Assembly (NCBI GenBank): GCA_037147055.1
Contig: JBAWVW010000053.1
Coordinates: 1 to 12,982 of the forward strand
Length of the DNA: 12,982 nt
Origin: Casp-actino8 sp037147055
Lineage (GTDB): Bacteria; Actinomycetota; Acidimicrobiia; Acidimicrobiales; Ilumatobacteraceae
Direction of reading: 5' to 3'
In this document: positions 1-7,054 of the stretch, piece after piece
Numbering within the stretch: the first letter of the stretch is position 1
How the letters are laid out: each line of letters starts with the position of its first letter
Position numbers and translations under genes: made by a program
Notes under the pieces: model-generated
The model's database searches: none
What the model saw: only the letters and a program-made list of their open reading frames with translations
Told to the model about the DNA's origin: nothing

Positions 1-416
1 TGCGCCATGGCTCCCTTGATGACCTTGATGCCTTCCACGAAACGGTCAATGCGAATTTTTGCCGAGTCATAGGGAATGCCCATTTGCTCGTAATCGCTGA
101 TCATCCATCCAGCACCGATACCGAGTTCTAGACGACCATCGGACAGCACATCCATAGTTGCTAGTTCTTTGGCTAGAACTGCTGGATGTTTATAGTCATT
201 GTCCCAGACCAAGGCTCCGACGCGCAGCGTCGTCGTGACATTTGCCGCTGTCATCAGAGCCGGTACTGGTGCCATTTGGTCGTCGTAATGGTCGGGCATC
301 GTCAGACACGAATAACCCTGGCCCTCGGTGCGGAGCGCAAGGTCTACCCATTCTGCACGAGTTTTAGCACTCGAAGCTTGGACACCGAATCTGAAGGGGC
401 GAAGAGGAAACGACAT
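1..416 (-). CDS. LLM-class (luciferase-like) F420-dependent oxidoreductase, 5' part only
   Basis: The gene reads leftward from an ATG at 416 and runs off the window edge, leaving about 138 N-terminal residues. The visible protein begins MSFPLRPFRFGVQ and continues with TEGQGYSCLTMPDHYDDQ, TTLRVGALVWDNDYKHPA, LAKELATMDVLSDGRLELG and GIGAGWMISDYEQMGIPYD. This is the classic N-terminal half of the bacterial luciferase-like TIM barrel: the 'GRLELGIGAGW' stretch lies near the flavin site. In actinobacteria this subtype is usually annotated as F420-dependent (close to the TIGR03621 group); the substrate cannot be read from the sequence. No Shine-Dalgarno precedes the ATG, but TACGGT sits 7 nt upstream, so the mRNA may be leaderless. 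It is divergent from the PBP gene across only 67 bp. The family call is secure; cofactor choice (F420 rather than FMN) is inference. Confidence 0.88.
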   Translation of the reverse strand, partial: MSFPLRPFRFGVQASSAKTRAEWVDLALRTEGQGYSCLTMPDHYDDQMAPVPALMTAANVTTTLRVGALVWDNDYKHPAVLAKELATMDVLSDGRLELGIGAGWMISDYEQMGIPYDSAKIRIDRFVEGIKVIKGAMA

Positions 417-423
417 AGTTAAG

Positions 424-429
424 ACCGTA
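424..429 (-). promoter_or_regulatory. Candidate -10 box for the LLM oxidoreductase (leaderless start)
   Basis: On the minus strand the sequence is TACGGT followed by 7 nt (CTTAACT) and then the ATG at 416. The box fits the actinobacterial TANNNT -10 pattern, and its spacing would put the transcription start on or next to the start codon. No convincing -35 hexamer and no ribosome binding site are visible. The hexamer is degenerate, so a chance match is possible. Confidence 0.35.
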
Positions 430-468
430 GTCCGTTGGGGGTGACACTGCTCTGCCCAAAATGGCTAC

Positions 469-474
469 TACCGT
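469..474 (+). promoter_or_regulatory. Candidate -10 box for the PBP gene
   Basis: TACCGT ends 9 nt before the GTG at 484, which would give at most a very short 5' leader. The surrounding bases ACTACCGT resemble ACTACGGT on the opposite strand at the divergent LLM promoter, so the 67-bp gap may hold two related divergent promoters. An AAAGG at 475-479 could instead act as a ribosome binding site with a tight 4-nt spacer. The call rests on a degenerate hexamer only. Confidence 0.25.
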
Positions 475-483
475 AAAGGTGTT

Positions 484-2793
484 GTGCGATTGATCACTTG
501 GTGGATGCGTCTGTGCGTCGTCGTTGTGGCGGGAGCACTTATTGTGGCGGCGATCGTCGTCGCCATTGCGCCTCGGCTCTGGAACGCTACGAATGCCCAT
601 TCCGAGAATCCCGTAGGCCTGCCCCCGTGGGAGGGAATCGCCCAGCGCACCTATGTCTACGACATTGCTGGCAACGAGATCGCTGCCTACGAGTTAGAGA
701 ACAGTCAGCCAGTATCAATCGGACAGATCCCACCCGATGTTTTGGCTGCAGTTTTGGCGGTTGAAGATCGCGAGTTCTATCACCATCACGGGGTCAATGT
801 GCGGGGCTTGTTTCGTGCGACATTGTCCAACTTTGAAGGTGGGGCACGCCAAGGCGCGTCAACGATCACCCAGCAGGTTGTCAAAGTTGAATATCTCGGT
901 GGCAGCGAACGTGATGGTCGTTACAAGTTATTGCAGATCATCTATGCCTTGCGGTTGGAGAAAGAACACACCAAGCAAGAAATTCTTGAGCGTTATCTGA
1001 ACACTATTTATTTTGGCAATAACACATACGGCATTCAAGCGGCAGCAGAAGTTTATTTCGGAAAAAAGGTCGGGCAACTCACACTGATTGAGGGCGCATT
1101 CCTAGCAGGCCTGATTCAAGCACCGTCAAGTTACGATCCGATTCGTAAACCTCAACAAAGTCGTCGACGTTTTGCTCAGGTACTTGATGCACTCGTAGAC
1201 GTCGGCTTAACGACGGCGACTGAGGTGGAGGCGATTAAGGCATGTCTTGACCCAGCGGCTTCGGAAGGGCTCAGCGAGAAGTGTGTAGGCAGTTGGCAAA
1301 TCCCCGAAGTTGTGCGCACGATTGCCGAAAAAAAGATCACTCGTACGCACTTCAGTGAAGAAGTGAAGTCGTACCTCTTAAATAAGAGCAATATTCTTGG
1401 TGACACATATCAGGAAAGGTACAACAAGCTTTTCCGTGGCGGCCTGAAGATTTACACGACCCTTGATCCCGTGGCCCAGACTGGCGCTGAGGCGGCGCGT
1501 GCTACTGAGTTGCCAGTCAACTCAGCGGGCATTGAAACGGCGATCGTCACATTGGACAGTAAGACCGGCGCGGTGCGGGCGATGGTGGGTGGCAAACCTT
1601 TTGTGGCCGGTCGAAGTGAAGTCAACATGGCTCTTGGAACTCGACAGACTGGTTCCAGTATCAAGATGTTCATTCTCGCTGCCGCGATACAAGCAGGCGT
1701 GCAGAATGATGACCTCATCGATGGAGCGATTCCCTGTCTTCTTCCTAACCCTGATGACCCCAAAAATCCTTTTGAGATTACTAATGGTGTCAGTCGACCG
1801 CTCGGACCGCTTGAAGAGATGACGTGGTATTCAATCAACTGCGCCTACGCCCGCCTGTCGCAAATAGTTGGTCTCGATCGAGTCGTGGACACCACATATC
1901 GCATGGCCAAGAACTTGTATCTGTATCCAGAAAGAAATCCTGCTGAACGTGATCCGTTGCGTCCGTATGCATCTTTTGCTACGGGGGCAAATGAAATGAG
2001 TCCGCTCGATATGGCCTCGGGCGCCCAGACTTTGGCGAATAACGGAATACATATGCAGCCTTACTATGTTGAGCGGATTGAAGGCCCGCAAGGCACCGTG
2101 TATCAACATCAAGACGATGGGGTAGCGGTCCTGACTGCCGAGGCGGCGGCCAAGACGACCAGCATTTTGACAGGCGTGCTGATCTCGGGTACCGCGCGAC
2201 GTAGTCAACTTAATGGTCGGGTGGCCGCAGGAAAAACTGGGACACAAGATAACAACACCAACTCTTGGATGGTGGGGTACACCCCTGATTTAGTCACCGC
2301 GGTGTGGGTTGGTCATCCAGATTTGTATTTACCGATGGTCAACATTCCAGAGTTTGTCGCCGTCGGTGTACCGCGAGTTCTAGGTGGCACCTTCCCGTCG
2401 CGAATTTGGAAGGCAACCATGGATGCCGCCCTTGCAGGTCGCCCGAGCAGTGTCTTTGCCACCCCAGTGCCCAATCCCCGCTTGGGCATGCGTCTGTATT
2501 TACCTGGCACGGACTGTTTAACTTCGGTGACCCCTGCTCCACGGCCAACTTTTGCGCCCCCTGTGACGGTGCCCGCAGTTGGTTCCACCGATCCCTCGAG
2601 CTCGACGTTGCCACCCACGACAACGAGTACGACTTTGCCGCCCACGACCACAACCTCAACGACCTTGGTTCCGCCAAAGCCCGGAACGATCACCGATCTG
2701 AACACCACAGTTCCTCGTGGTCAGGTTGACCCGACCTGGCCGGTGCCAACTATTGATCCAACTTTGTACACAGTGGCTGCATGTCCGAGTTAG
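484..2793 (+). CDS. Class A penicillin-binding protein (transglycosylase/transpeptidase)
   Basis: A 769-residue bifunctional peptidoglycan synthase that polymerises glycan strands from lipid II and cross-links peptide stems at the outer face of the membrane. Residues 8-30 form one N-terminal membrane anchor. The GT51 glycosyltransferase domain shows E94-DREFY with the catalytic glutamate, QGASTITQQ at 123-131, and RYLNTIYFGNNTYGI further on. The transpeptidase domain has S391-SIK394 (SxxK), S450-I-N452 (SxN) and K584-TGT (KTG), so all three active-site motifs are intact. No PASTA domain is present. From about residue 660 the protein becomes a Pro/Thr-rich tail with the repeat LPPTTTSTT and cysteines at 678 and 767. 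The GTG start at 484 follows AAAGG closely; an in-frame ATG at 505 is an alternative that would still keep the anchor. It could be called PonA-like, but subclass is not decidable here. Confidence 0.95.
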   Translation: MRLITWWMRLCVVVVAGALIVAAIVVAIAPRLWNATNAHSENPVGLPPWEGIAQRTYVYDIAGNEIAAYELENSQPVSIGQIPPDVLAAVLAVEDREFYHHHGVNVRGLFRATLSNFEGGARQGASTITQQVVKVEYLGGSERDGRYKLLQIIYALRLEKEHTKQEILERYLNTIYFGNNTYGIQAAAEVYFGKKVGQLTLIEGAFLAGLIQAPSSYDPIRKPQQSRRRFAQVLDALVDVGLTTATEVEAIKACLDPAASEGLSEKCVGSWQIPEVVRTIAEKKITRTHFSEEVKSYLLNKSNILGDTYQERYNKLFRGGLKIYTTLDPVAQTGAEAARATELPVNSAGIETAIVTLDSKTGAVRAMVGGKPFVAGRSEVNMALGTRQTGSSIKMFILAAAIQAGVQNDDLIDGAIPCLLPNPDDPKNPFEITNGVSRPLGPLEEMTWYSINCAYARLSQIVGLDRVVDTTYRMAKNLYLYPERNPAERDPLRPYASFATGANEMSPLDMASGAQTLANNGIHMQPYYVERIEGPQGTVYQHQDDGVAVLTAEAAAKTTSILTGVLISGTARRSQLNGRVAAGKTGTQDNNTNSWMVGYTPDLVTAVWVGHPDLYLPMVNIPEFVAVGVPRVLGGTFPSRIWKATMDAALAGRPSSVFATPVPNPRLGMRLYLPGTDCLTSVTPAPRPTFAPPVTVPAVGSTDPSSSTLPPTTTSTTLPPTTTTSTTLVPPKPGTITDLNTTVPRGQVDPTWPVPTIDPTLYTVAACPS
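2608..2664 (+). repeat. Imperfect tandem repeat encoding the Thr/Pro-rich PBP tail
   Basis: Two adjacent units, 2608-2634 and 2635-2664, encode LPPTTTSTT and LPPTTTTSTT in frame within the PBP C-terminus. The second unit has one extra threonine codon. Such low-complexity tails are common on secreted actinobacterial envelope proteins and may act as a cell-wall spacer or be glycosylated; that role is inference. Confidence 0.6.
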
Positions 2794-2810
2794 GGCGTAC
2801 AGTCGTGGCT

Positions 2811-3515
2811 ATGGATGTCAAGGCACTCTACGAATTACAAAAAGTAGATACAGCTATCGAACAGGGCAAAGTGGCTTTGGAGAAATTGCCCGAGCGTTCA
2901 CAACTGCAAAGTGCCATCGCCGATCTCGCTGGTATTCGCCGCCGTCGTGCAGAGATGCGAGCGCAGCAGCAAGCCATGGAAAATGAATTGACGGCTATCG
3001 AAAAAGCTTCGGCAAGTATTGATACCCATCACGCCAAGCTTGAACGACAAATGAAAACAATTATTGCTGCCCGCGAGGCTGAAGCGTTGCAACACGAAAT
3101 GCAGACTCTCGAAACTCAACGCAACGAACTTGATGATCGGGGTTTGTTGTTACTTGAAACCAGTGCCGCCGCAGATGACGAACTGCGCAAGTTGGTCGAG
3201 GCCGAAGCCGACGCTGTGAACAATGAAACTCTTGCCGGTGCGGCGCTCGCCAGCGCCGCTGAAAGTAAGACCGCACAGATTGATGTCTTACAAGAGCAGC
3301 GACAAAGTGTGGTCATCACAATTAATGAAACTGATATGGCGACTTATAACCGCTTGTGCGCCTCTTATAAAGGCGTCGCAGTGGCTGTCATCCAACACGG
3401 AGTCTGCAGTGGCTGTCATATGGATATTTCGGTATCCGAACTTGATCTGATCAAGCGTTTACCCGCAGATCAAGCCGCCGAATGTCCCAACTGCAATCGT
3501 CTCCTCGTTCGATAG
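2811..3515 (+). CDS. Coiled-coil protein with C-terminal C4 zinc ribbon (zf-RING_7 family)
   Basis: The product (234 residues from the ATG at 2811) is a long charged helical protein rich in Glu, Gln, Arg and Ala over residues 1-170, predicted coiled coil, ending in a zinc ribbon with C199-SGC202 and C225-PNC228. The beginning MDVKALYELQKVDTAIEQ matches the usual start of this actinobacterial family, of which Mycobacterium tuberculosis Rv2229c is a member; the molecular function is not firmly established. An upstream in-frame ATG at 2781 would overlap the PBP stop by 13 nt without a ribosome binding site, and a GTG at 2805 lies 9 nt after AGGG (2792-2795), so the exact start is open. Only 3 nt separate it from the next gene, indicating co-transcription with the membrane protein and the phosphatase. 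No signal peptide is seen; cytoplasmic. Confidence 0.85.
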   Translation: MDVKALYELQKVDTAIEQGKVALEKLPERSQLQSAIADLAGIRRRRAEMRAQQQAMENELTAIEKASASIDTHHAKLERQMKTIIAAREAEALQHEMQTLETQRNELDDRGLLLLETSAAADDELRKLVEAEADAVNNETLAGAALASAAESKTAQIDVLQEQRQSVVITINETDMATYNRLCASYKGVAVAVIQHGVCSGCHMDISVSELDLIKRLPADQAAECPNCNRLLVR

Positions 3516-3518
3516 CCA

Positions 3519-3992
3519 ATGTTTTTCTGGTTCATCGGAACTTCGGTGTTATCTGTATGGTTTGTTTTTCGCGATTCCGCTTTTGATTATCGGACCCTGA
3601 TCATCGGTGTTCTCTTGCCCGATGTCGTGGACGGGATCTGGGGTGGGGCTCGTGGACTGCATTCTTTAGCGGGCAGCGTGCTTCTTTTGATCGTGGTGAT
3701 GCTTGCAACCATTGGTCGGCGTCCACAGCGCAAACGTTTTCTAGCGATTCCGATTGGGGCCTTCTTGCATTTAATCTTTGATGGGGCTTTCAACAATACG
3801 AAAGTTTTTTGGTGGCCGTTTACTGGCATCTCGTTTTCGGGGGACCGACTTCCCGTCGTTGATCGTGGAATGCTCAACATCGGATTTGAAGTCGCGGGTT
3901 TATTACTGTGCGCTTTCGCCTATAAAAAGTTTGATCTTGCTCATCCGCAGCGGCGTCGCGAGTTCATTCGTCGGGGGACCCTGCCACAATGA
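3519..3992 (+). CDS. Small multi-pass membrane protein, resembles membrane-bound metal-dependent hydrolases
   Basis: A 157-residue hydrophobic protein with about four membrane segments (roughly 1-16, 25-40 or 50-66, 74-90 and 119-136) and a basic C-terminus (AHPQRRREFIRR). Charged and histidine residues sit at helix ends in a pattern seen in DUF457/YdjM-like inner-membrane hydrolases: LLPDVVD at 32-38, HS at 48-49 and HLIFDGAF at 84-91. These could bind a metal, but the match is by eye and the family's usual N-terminal histidine is not evident, so activity is unproven. The start ATG at 3519 is 3 nt after the zinc-ribbon stop, and the stop overlaps the next start as ATGA, so translation is probably coupled with both neighbours. 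If the hydrolase idea is wrong, it is simply a hypothetical membrane protein. Confidence 0.8.
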   Translation: MFFWFIGTSVLSVWFVFRDSAFDYRTLIIGVLLPDVVDGIWGGARGLHSLAGSVLLLIVVMLATIGRRPQRKRFLAIPIGAFLHLIFDGAFNNTKVFWWPFTGISFSGDRLPVVDRGMLNIGFEVAGLLLCAFAYKKFDLAHPQRRREFIRRGTLPQ

Positions 3993-4603
3993 CTACGACG
4001 GGTTCAATCATCATTGTGCGCCATGGTCGCACTGCGTTCAATGCCACTGGACGTCTGCAGGGTCGTGCCGATAATCCTCTTGATGAAGTTGGTGTACTTC
4101 AGGCAGAGCGCGTCGCTCATCATGTGGCACCAGAACTCGATGCGGACTCGCTCATTGTGTGCAGTCCGCTGATCCGTGCGAGGGCTACGGCAGAGGCGAT
4201 TGCCACATTGTGTGGCGCCAAATTGATGATTGATGAGCGCTGGATTGAACTTGACTATGGCACCTATGAAGGTCGCCCGCAAAGTGATATCCCAGCAGAG
4301 GTGTGGAGGCAGTGGCGTGGCGATAATAACTTTGCGGCCCCTCATGGTGAGTCCTTGAATCAGGTGCATGTTCGCGTGTCTGCGGCTTGCGAGGACCTTG
4401 CGGCGCAACTCTCGGGACGCACTGCCGTCGTGGTCACCCATGTCTCGCCGATCAAATCGGCAATGGCTTGGGCGTTAGGAGTTGATGTTGGGGTGGGTTG
4501 GAGATCTCATTTAGATACGGCATCGATCACCCGCATTGGTGTCACCCCGAGAGGACCGGTCTTGCGCTCTTTCAATGAAACTGCGCGGGAGAGCACGGGT
4601 TAG
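3989..4603 (+). CDS. Histidine phosphatase family protein (phosphoglycerate mutase-like / CobC-like)
   Basis: A 204-residue cytoplasmic phosphatase of the branch-1 histidine phosphatase superfamily. The phospho-acceptor motif is R11-H12-G13 in IIIVRHGRTAFNATGRLQG; the second arginine motif is SPLIR63ARATA; E87 lies in ELDYGTYEGR; the second catalytic histidine is H151 in VVVTHVSPIK. All core residues are present. The length and the GRLQGRADNPLDEVG segment fit small phosphatases of the CobC (alpha-ribazole phosphatase) / GpmB type, but the substrate cannot be assigned. In mycobacteria a related phosphatase domain is fused to RNase HI in Rv2228c, next to the zinc-ribbon gene Rv2229c; here the phosphatase stands alone, two genes away from its zinc-ribbon neighbour. 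The ATG overlaps the preceding stop as ATGA. Confidence 0.9.
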   Translation: MTTTGSIIIVRHGRTAFNATGRLQGRADNPLDEVGVLQAERVAHHVAPELDADSLIVCSPLIRARATAEAIATLCGAKLMIDERWIELDYGTYEGRPQSDIPAEVWRQWRGDNNFAAPHGESLNQVHVRVSAACEDLAAQLSGRTAVVVTHVSPIKSAMAWALGVDVGVGWRSHLDTASITRIGVTPRGPVLRSFNETARESTG

Positions 4604-4648
4604 GCAGAAAACTTCTGAGGAAAATATGGGGCCGAGGGTGCATTTGGC

Positions 4649-4654
4649 TAAACT
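4649..4654 (+). promoter_or_regulatory. Candidate -10 box for the thiolase gene
   Basis: TAAACT lies 39 nt upstream of the thiolase ATG in the 90-nt gap after the phosphatase. It fits TANNNT and would start a leader of about 33 nt. No good -35 hexamer is visible 16-18 nt upstream. The palindrome at 4661-4680 would fall at the predicted transcription start, a position suited to an operator. Confidence 0.35.
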
Positions 4655-4660
4655 TTTCTC

Positions 4661-4680
4661 TTCGCACATCTGTGCCCGAA
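4661..4680 (+). promoter_or_regulatory. Inverted repeat in the thiolase leader, possible operator
   Basis: The core GCACA-TC-TGTGC (4664-4675) is a perfect 5-bp inverted repeat around 2 nt, and it is flanked by TTCG on the left (4661-4664) and CGAA on the right (4677-4680), with two extra bases on the right side. It lies just after the candidate -10 box. Dyads of this kind are typical of TetR- or GntR-type repressor sites in fatty-acid genes, but no regulator gene is adjacent and the assignment is speculative. Confidence 0.3.
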
Positions 4681-4682
4681 TA

Positions 4683-4688
4683 AGGGGA
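4683..4688 (+). promoter_or_regulatory. Ribosome binding site of the thiolase gene
   Basis: AGGGGA precedes the ATG at 4694 by 5 nt. It is the clearest Shine-Dalgarno in the window and fixes the thiolase start, in contrast to several neighbours that lack one. Confidence 0.65.
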
Positions 4689-4693
4689 ATCCC

Positions 4694-5896
4694 ATGCCTG
4701 AAGCAGTCATTGTTGCTACCGCCCGCAGTCCAATTGGTCGAGCTAATAAAGGTTCATTGATGTCACTACGCACCGACGAAATGGCCGCACAGATCGTGCG
4801 CGCGCTGATGGCCAAAGTTCCATCGGTCAAGGGCTCAGACATTGAGGACTTAATCATTGGCGTGGGTCAGCCCGCCGGCGAAGCTGGTTTCAACTTGGGA
4901 CGTATGGTCGCCTTGTTGGCTGGCATCCCTGAAGCGCCTGGCGTTGTTGTCAACCGTTACTGCTCATCAAGTTTGCAGACCATTCGTATGGCTGCTCATG
5001 CCATCAAGGCGGGCGAGGGAGATTGTTTCATCGCCGCTGGCGTTGAGGCTGTCAGTCGTTACCAGTTCGGAGCCGCCGACACTGCTCCCAACCCAATCTT
5101 CAAAGGTCCAGGCGAGCGCACCAAACTGCGTGCCCTTGGTGGTCAGCCAGTATGGACTCCGCAGGATGGTTTGGCCGATGCCTATATGGCGATGGGTCAG
5201 ACGGCTGAAAACGTTCGTGAAGTTGAAGGCGTGAGCCGTGAAGACATGGACTGGTTCGCCAAGCGCAGTCAAGATCTTGCGAGTGCCAATGTCTCGAATG
5301 GTTTCTTTGATGCAGAAATTTCTCCATTGACCCTTGAAGACGGAACTGTTGTCGATAAGGACGATTGCCCACGTGCTGGAACGACATTGGAAAAACTCGC
5401 CAGTCTGCCACCAGCATTTCGTCCTGATGGTCAAGTCACTGCGGGAAATGCTTGCCCATTGAATGATGGTGCGGCTGCTGTTTTGGTCATGAGTGACACC
5501 AAAGCCAAGGCCCTGGGTCTGACGCCTTTGGCGCGTTTCATTTCCAGTGGAGTGTCATCGTTGAACCCAGAAATCATGGGTCTCGGACCAGTTGAAGCCT
5601 GCCGTCAGGCATTGCGTCGCGCTGGCATGAGCATTGAGGATATCGACTTGGTGGAAATCAACGAAGCATTCGCCGCGCAGGTGTTGCCTTCAGCGAAGCA
5701 TCTCGGAATTTCCATGGACAAACTGAATGTCAACGGTGGAGCGATCGCTCTTGGCCACCCATTCGGTATGACCGGTGCACGCATCATGACTACTTTGATC
5801 CATGGACTCCAGGATCGCAACAAGAACATCGGTATGGAAACAATGTGCGTTGGTGGCGGTCAGGGTCTAGCCATGATTATTGAGCGCCTCAGCTGA
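4694..5896 (+). CDS. Thiolase (acetyl-CoA C-acyltransferase)
   Basis: A 400-residue cytoplasmic thiolase that joins or cleaves acyl-CoA units in beta-oxidation or acetoacetyl-CoA formation. The nucleophile is C90 in VVNRYCSSSLQ; the C-terminal signature has N323-EAF in the segment DLVEINEAFAAQ, H355 in GGAIALGHPFG, and the acid/base C385 in MCVGGGQG. Thus the Cys-His-Cys set plus the NEAF loop are all present and the length is normal. Degradative versus biosynthetic type cannot be told; the sequence is closest in flavour to the broad-specificity FadA-like acyltransferases of actinobacteria. It appears to be a single-gene unit with its own promoter region and a strong ribosome binding site. 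Its last 30 nt overlap the convergent MFS gene, with no terminator between them. Confidence 0.95.
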   Translation: MPEAVIVATARSPIGRANKGSLMSLRTDEMAAQIVRALMAKVPSVKGSDIEDLIIGVGQPAGEAGFNLGRMVALLAGIPEAPGVVVNRYCSSSLQTIRMAAHAIKAGEGDCFIAAGVEAVSRYQFGAADTAPNPIFKGPGERTKLRALGGQPVWTPQDGLADAYMAMGQTAENVREVEGVSREDMDWFAKRSQDLASANVSNGFFDAEISPLTLEDGTVVDKDDCPRAGTTLEKLASLPPAFRPDGQVTAGNACPLNDGAAAVLVMSDTKAKALGLTPLARFISSGVSSLNPEIMGLGPVEACRQALRRAGMSIEDIDLVEINEAFAAQVLPSAKHLGISMDKLNVNGGAIALGHPFGMTGARIMTTLIHGLQDRNKNIGMETMCVGGGQGLAMIIERLS

Positions 5897-7039
5897 AACT
5901 GACATGTTGCGTGCGAGAAGTCGCGCCACAGATCCCAATACCAAGACGCTGAGACCAGCAAGGCTGAATAACAACCTTGGGCTGATGTGTCCATAACCCC
6001 ATGTTGCCAAGATTGCTACGGCTGCGGCAACGAGTTGATTGCACGCTCCGGCTAGGCCTTGGGCCGCACTGGCGCGACCTTCGGGTGCCCCTTCAGCCAA
6101 CATTCCTTGGCCCGCTGGTGAACCAGCAGATTGGGCAACAGATTCGATAATGCCTAAGACGATAGGCATCAGGGGAGTAGCGAACCATCCGTATAAAGCG
6201 GTTAACGGCGCCACAAACAACACAGCGATAAACGCAATCTTGATCTTGCCGCTGCGGTCGGCGAGTCGTCCACCAAAACGTGAGAGCAAGACAAAGGGCA
6301 AGGCATACGCAGCCAAACTCAGGCCAACAAGAATGTCGCTGGCTCCAAGGTCGGTGAGATAGCGATCCCACAAAGCGTCATACATTCCGACAGGAAGCGC
6401 CAAGGAAATCAAAAACAAGATCGGAACGAGGACTTGCCGTTGACGCAAAAGACCAAAGGCCAATCGTTGTGGGTGCGTTGATGGAATCAACAACGGAAGT
6501 CGTTGAGTGCTGACGATCATGAGCGAGACGAGTGCCGAGATTGAAAAAATGATGAATGGCCAACGTAGTCCGAGTGGCCCAACTAAGAACCCCCCGATCA
6601 CTGGCCCAGTCACAAATCCGGCCAGAGACACACCGCCCATTGCGCCAAGGCGTTCGGAGACACCTTTTTCATCAAGTGAGGCAATCAGTGCACGCGCAGG
6701 TGGAAGAAATAATCCGCTACCGGCGCCAGCAACCAAGCGCGCCACGATGAACACGATCAATGATGAGCCAGCAGCGAAAAGAGCGTTTCCAAGTAGGGCT
6801 AAAACTGTAGCGATGATCAGCAGACGTTTGGCGTGACCACGATCGGCGTACGGGGCAACGAGGATTTGCATCACGAAGGATGCGAGAAATCCTGCGGCGG
6901 CGATCAGTCCCAGACCACCATCATTGAAACCAAATTCATCTTGCAAGTTGCCCATGAGAGCAAAGATCACACTTCCGCCAGCCTCCATAGTGAACACAGC
7001 ACCAAGAAGGACACGTTCGGTTCGGCGAATATTGGTCAT
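5867..7039 (-). CDS. MFS family transporter
   Basis: A 390-residue protein with about twelve predicted membrane helices in two halves. The loop after helix 2 reads APYADRGHAKR (62-72), a variant of MFS motif A, and the repeated motif in the second half is GRLADRSG (257-264). A second feature is RLVAGAGSGLFLPPARALIA (101-120), resembling the helix 4-5 region of drug-efflux-like members. The substrate is unknown; efflux is a guess based on this resemblance. It begins 15 nt after the serine hydrolase stop, and no Shine-Dalgarno is seen before the ATG, so it is probably translated from the same mRNA by coupling. The C-terminal tail overlaps the convergent thiolase gene by 30 nt. Confidence 0.9.
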   Translation of the reverse strand: MTNIRRTERVLLGAVFTMEAGGSVIFALMGNLQDEFGFNDGGLGLIAAAGFLASFVMQILVAPYADRGHAKRLLIIATVLALLGNALFAAGSSLIVFIVARLVAGAGSGLFLPPARALIASLDEKGVSERLGAMGGVSLAGFVTGPVIGGFLVGPLGLRWPFIIFSISALVSLMIVSTQRLPLLIPSTHPQRLAFGLLRQRQVLVPILFLISLALPVGMYDALWDRYLTDLGASDILVGLSLAAYALPFVLLSRFGGRLADRSGKIKIAFIAVLFVAPLTALYGWFATPLMPIVLGIIESVAQSAGSPAGQGMLAEGAPEGRASAAQGLAGACNQLVAAAVAILATWGYGHISPRLLFSLAGLSVLVLGSVARLLARNMSVSAEALNNHG

Positions 7040-7054
7040 CAGAAGAAAGGGGAG

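Noticed and set aside
186..422. Plus-strand 78-codon open frame opposite the LLM gene
   Set aside because: The minus-strand reading gives a clear luciferase-like protein; this frame looks like noise.
484..2729. Several open frames of 70-140 codons on both strands inside the PBP gene
   Set aside because: They lie wholly within a gene with intact motifs, have odd composition and no recognisable domains.
6039..6836. Plus-strand open frames of about 107-109 codons opposite the MFS gene
   Set aside because: They are antisense shadows of a well-supported membrane protein, rich in Pro/Ala/Arg with no start signals.
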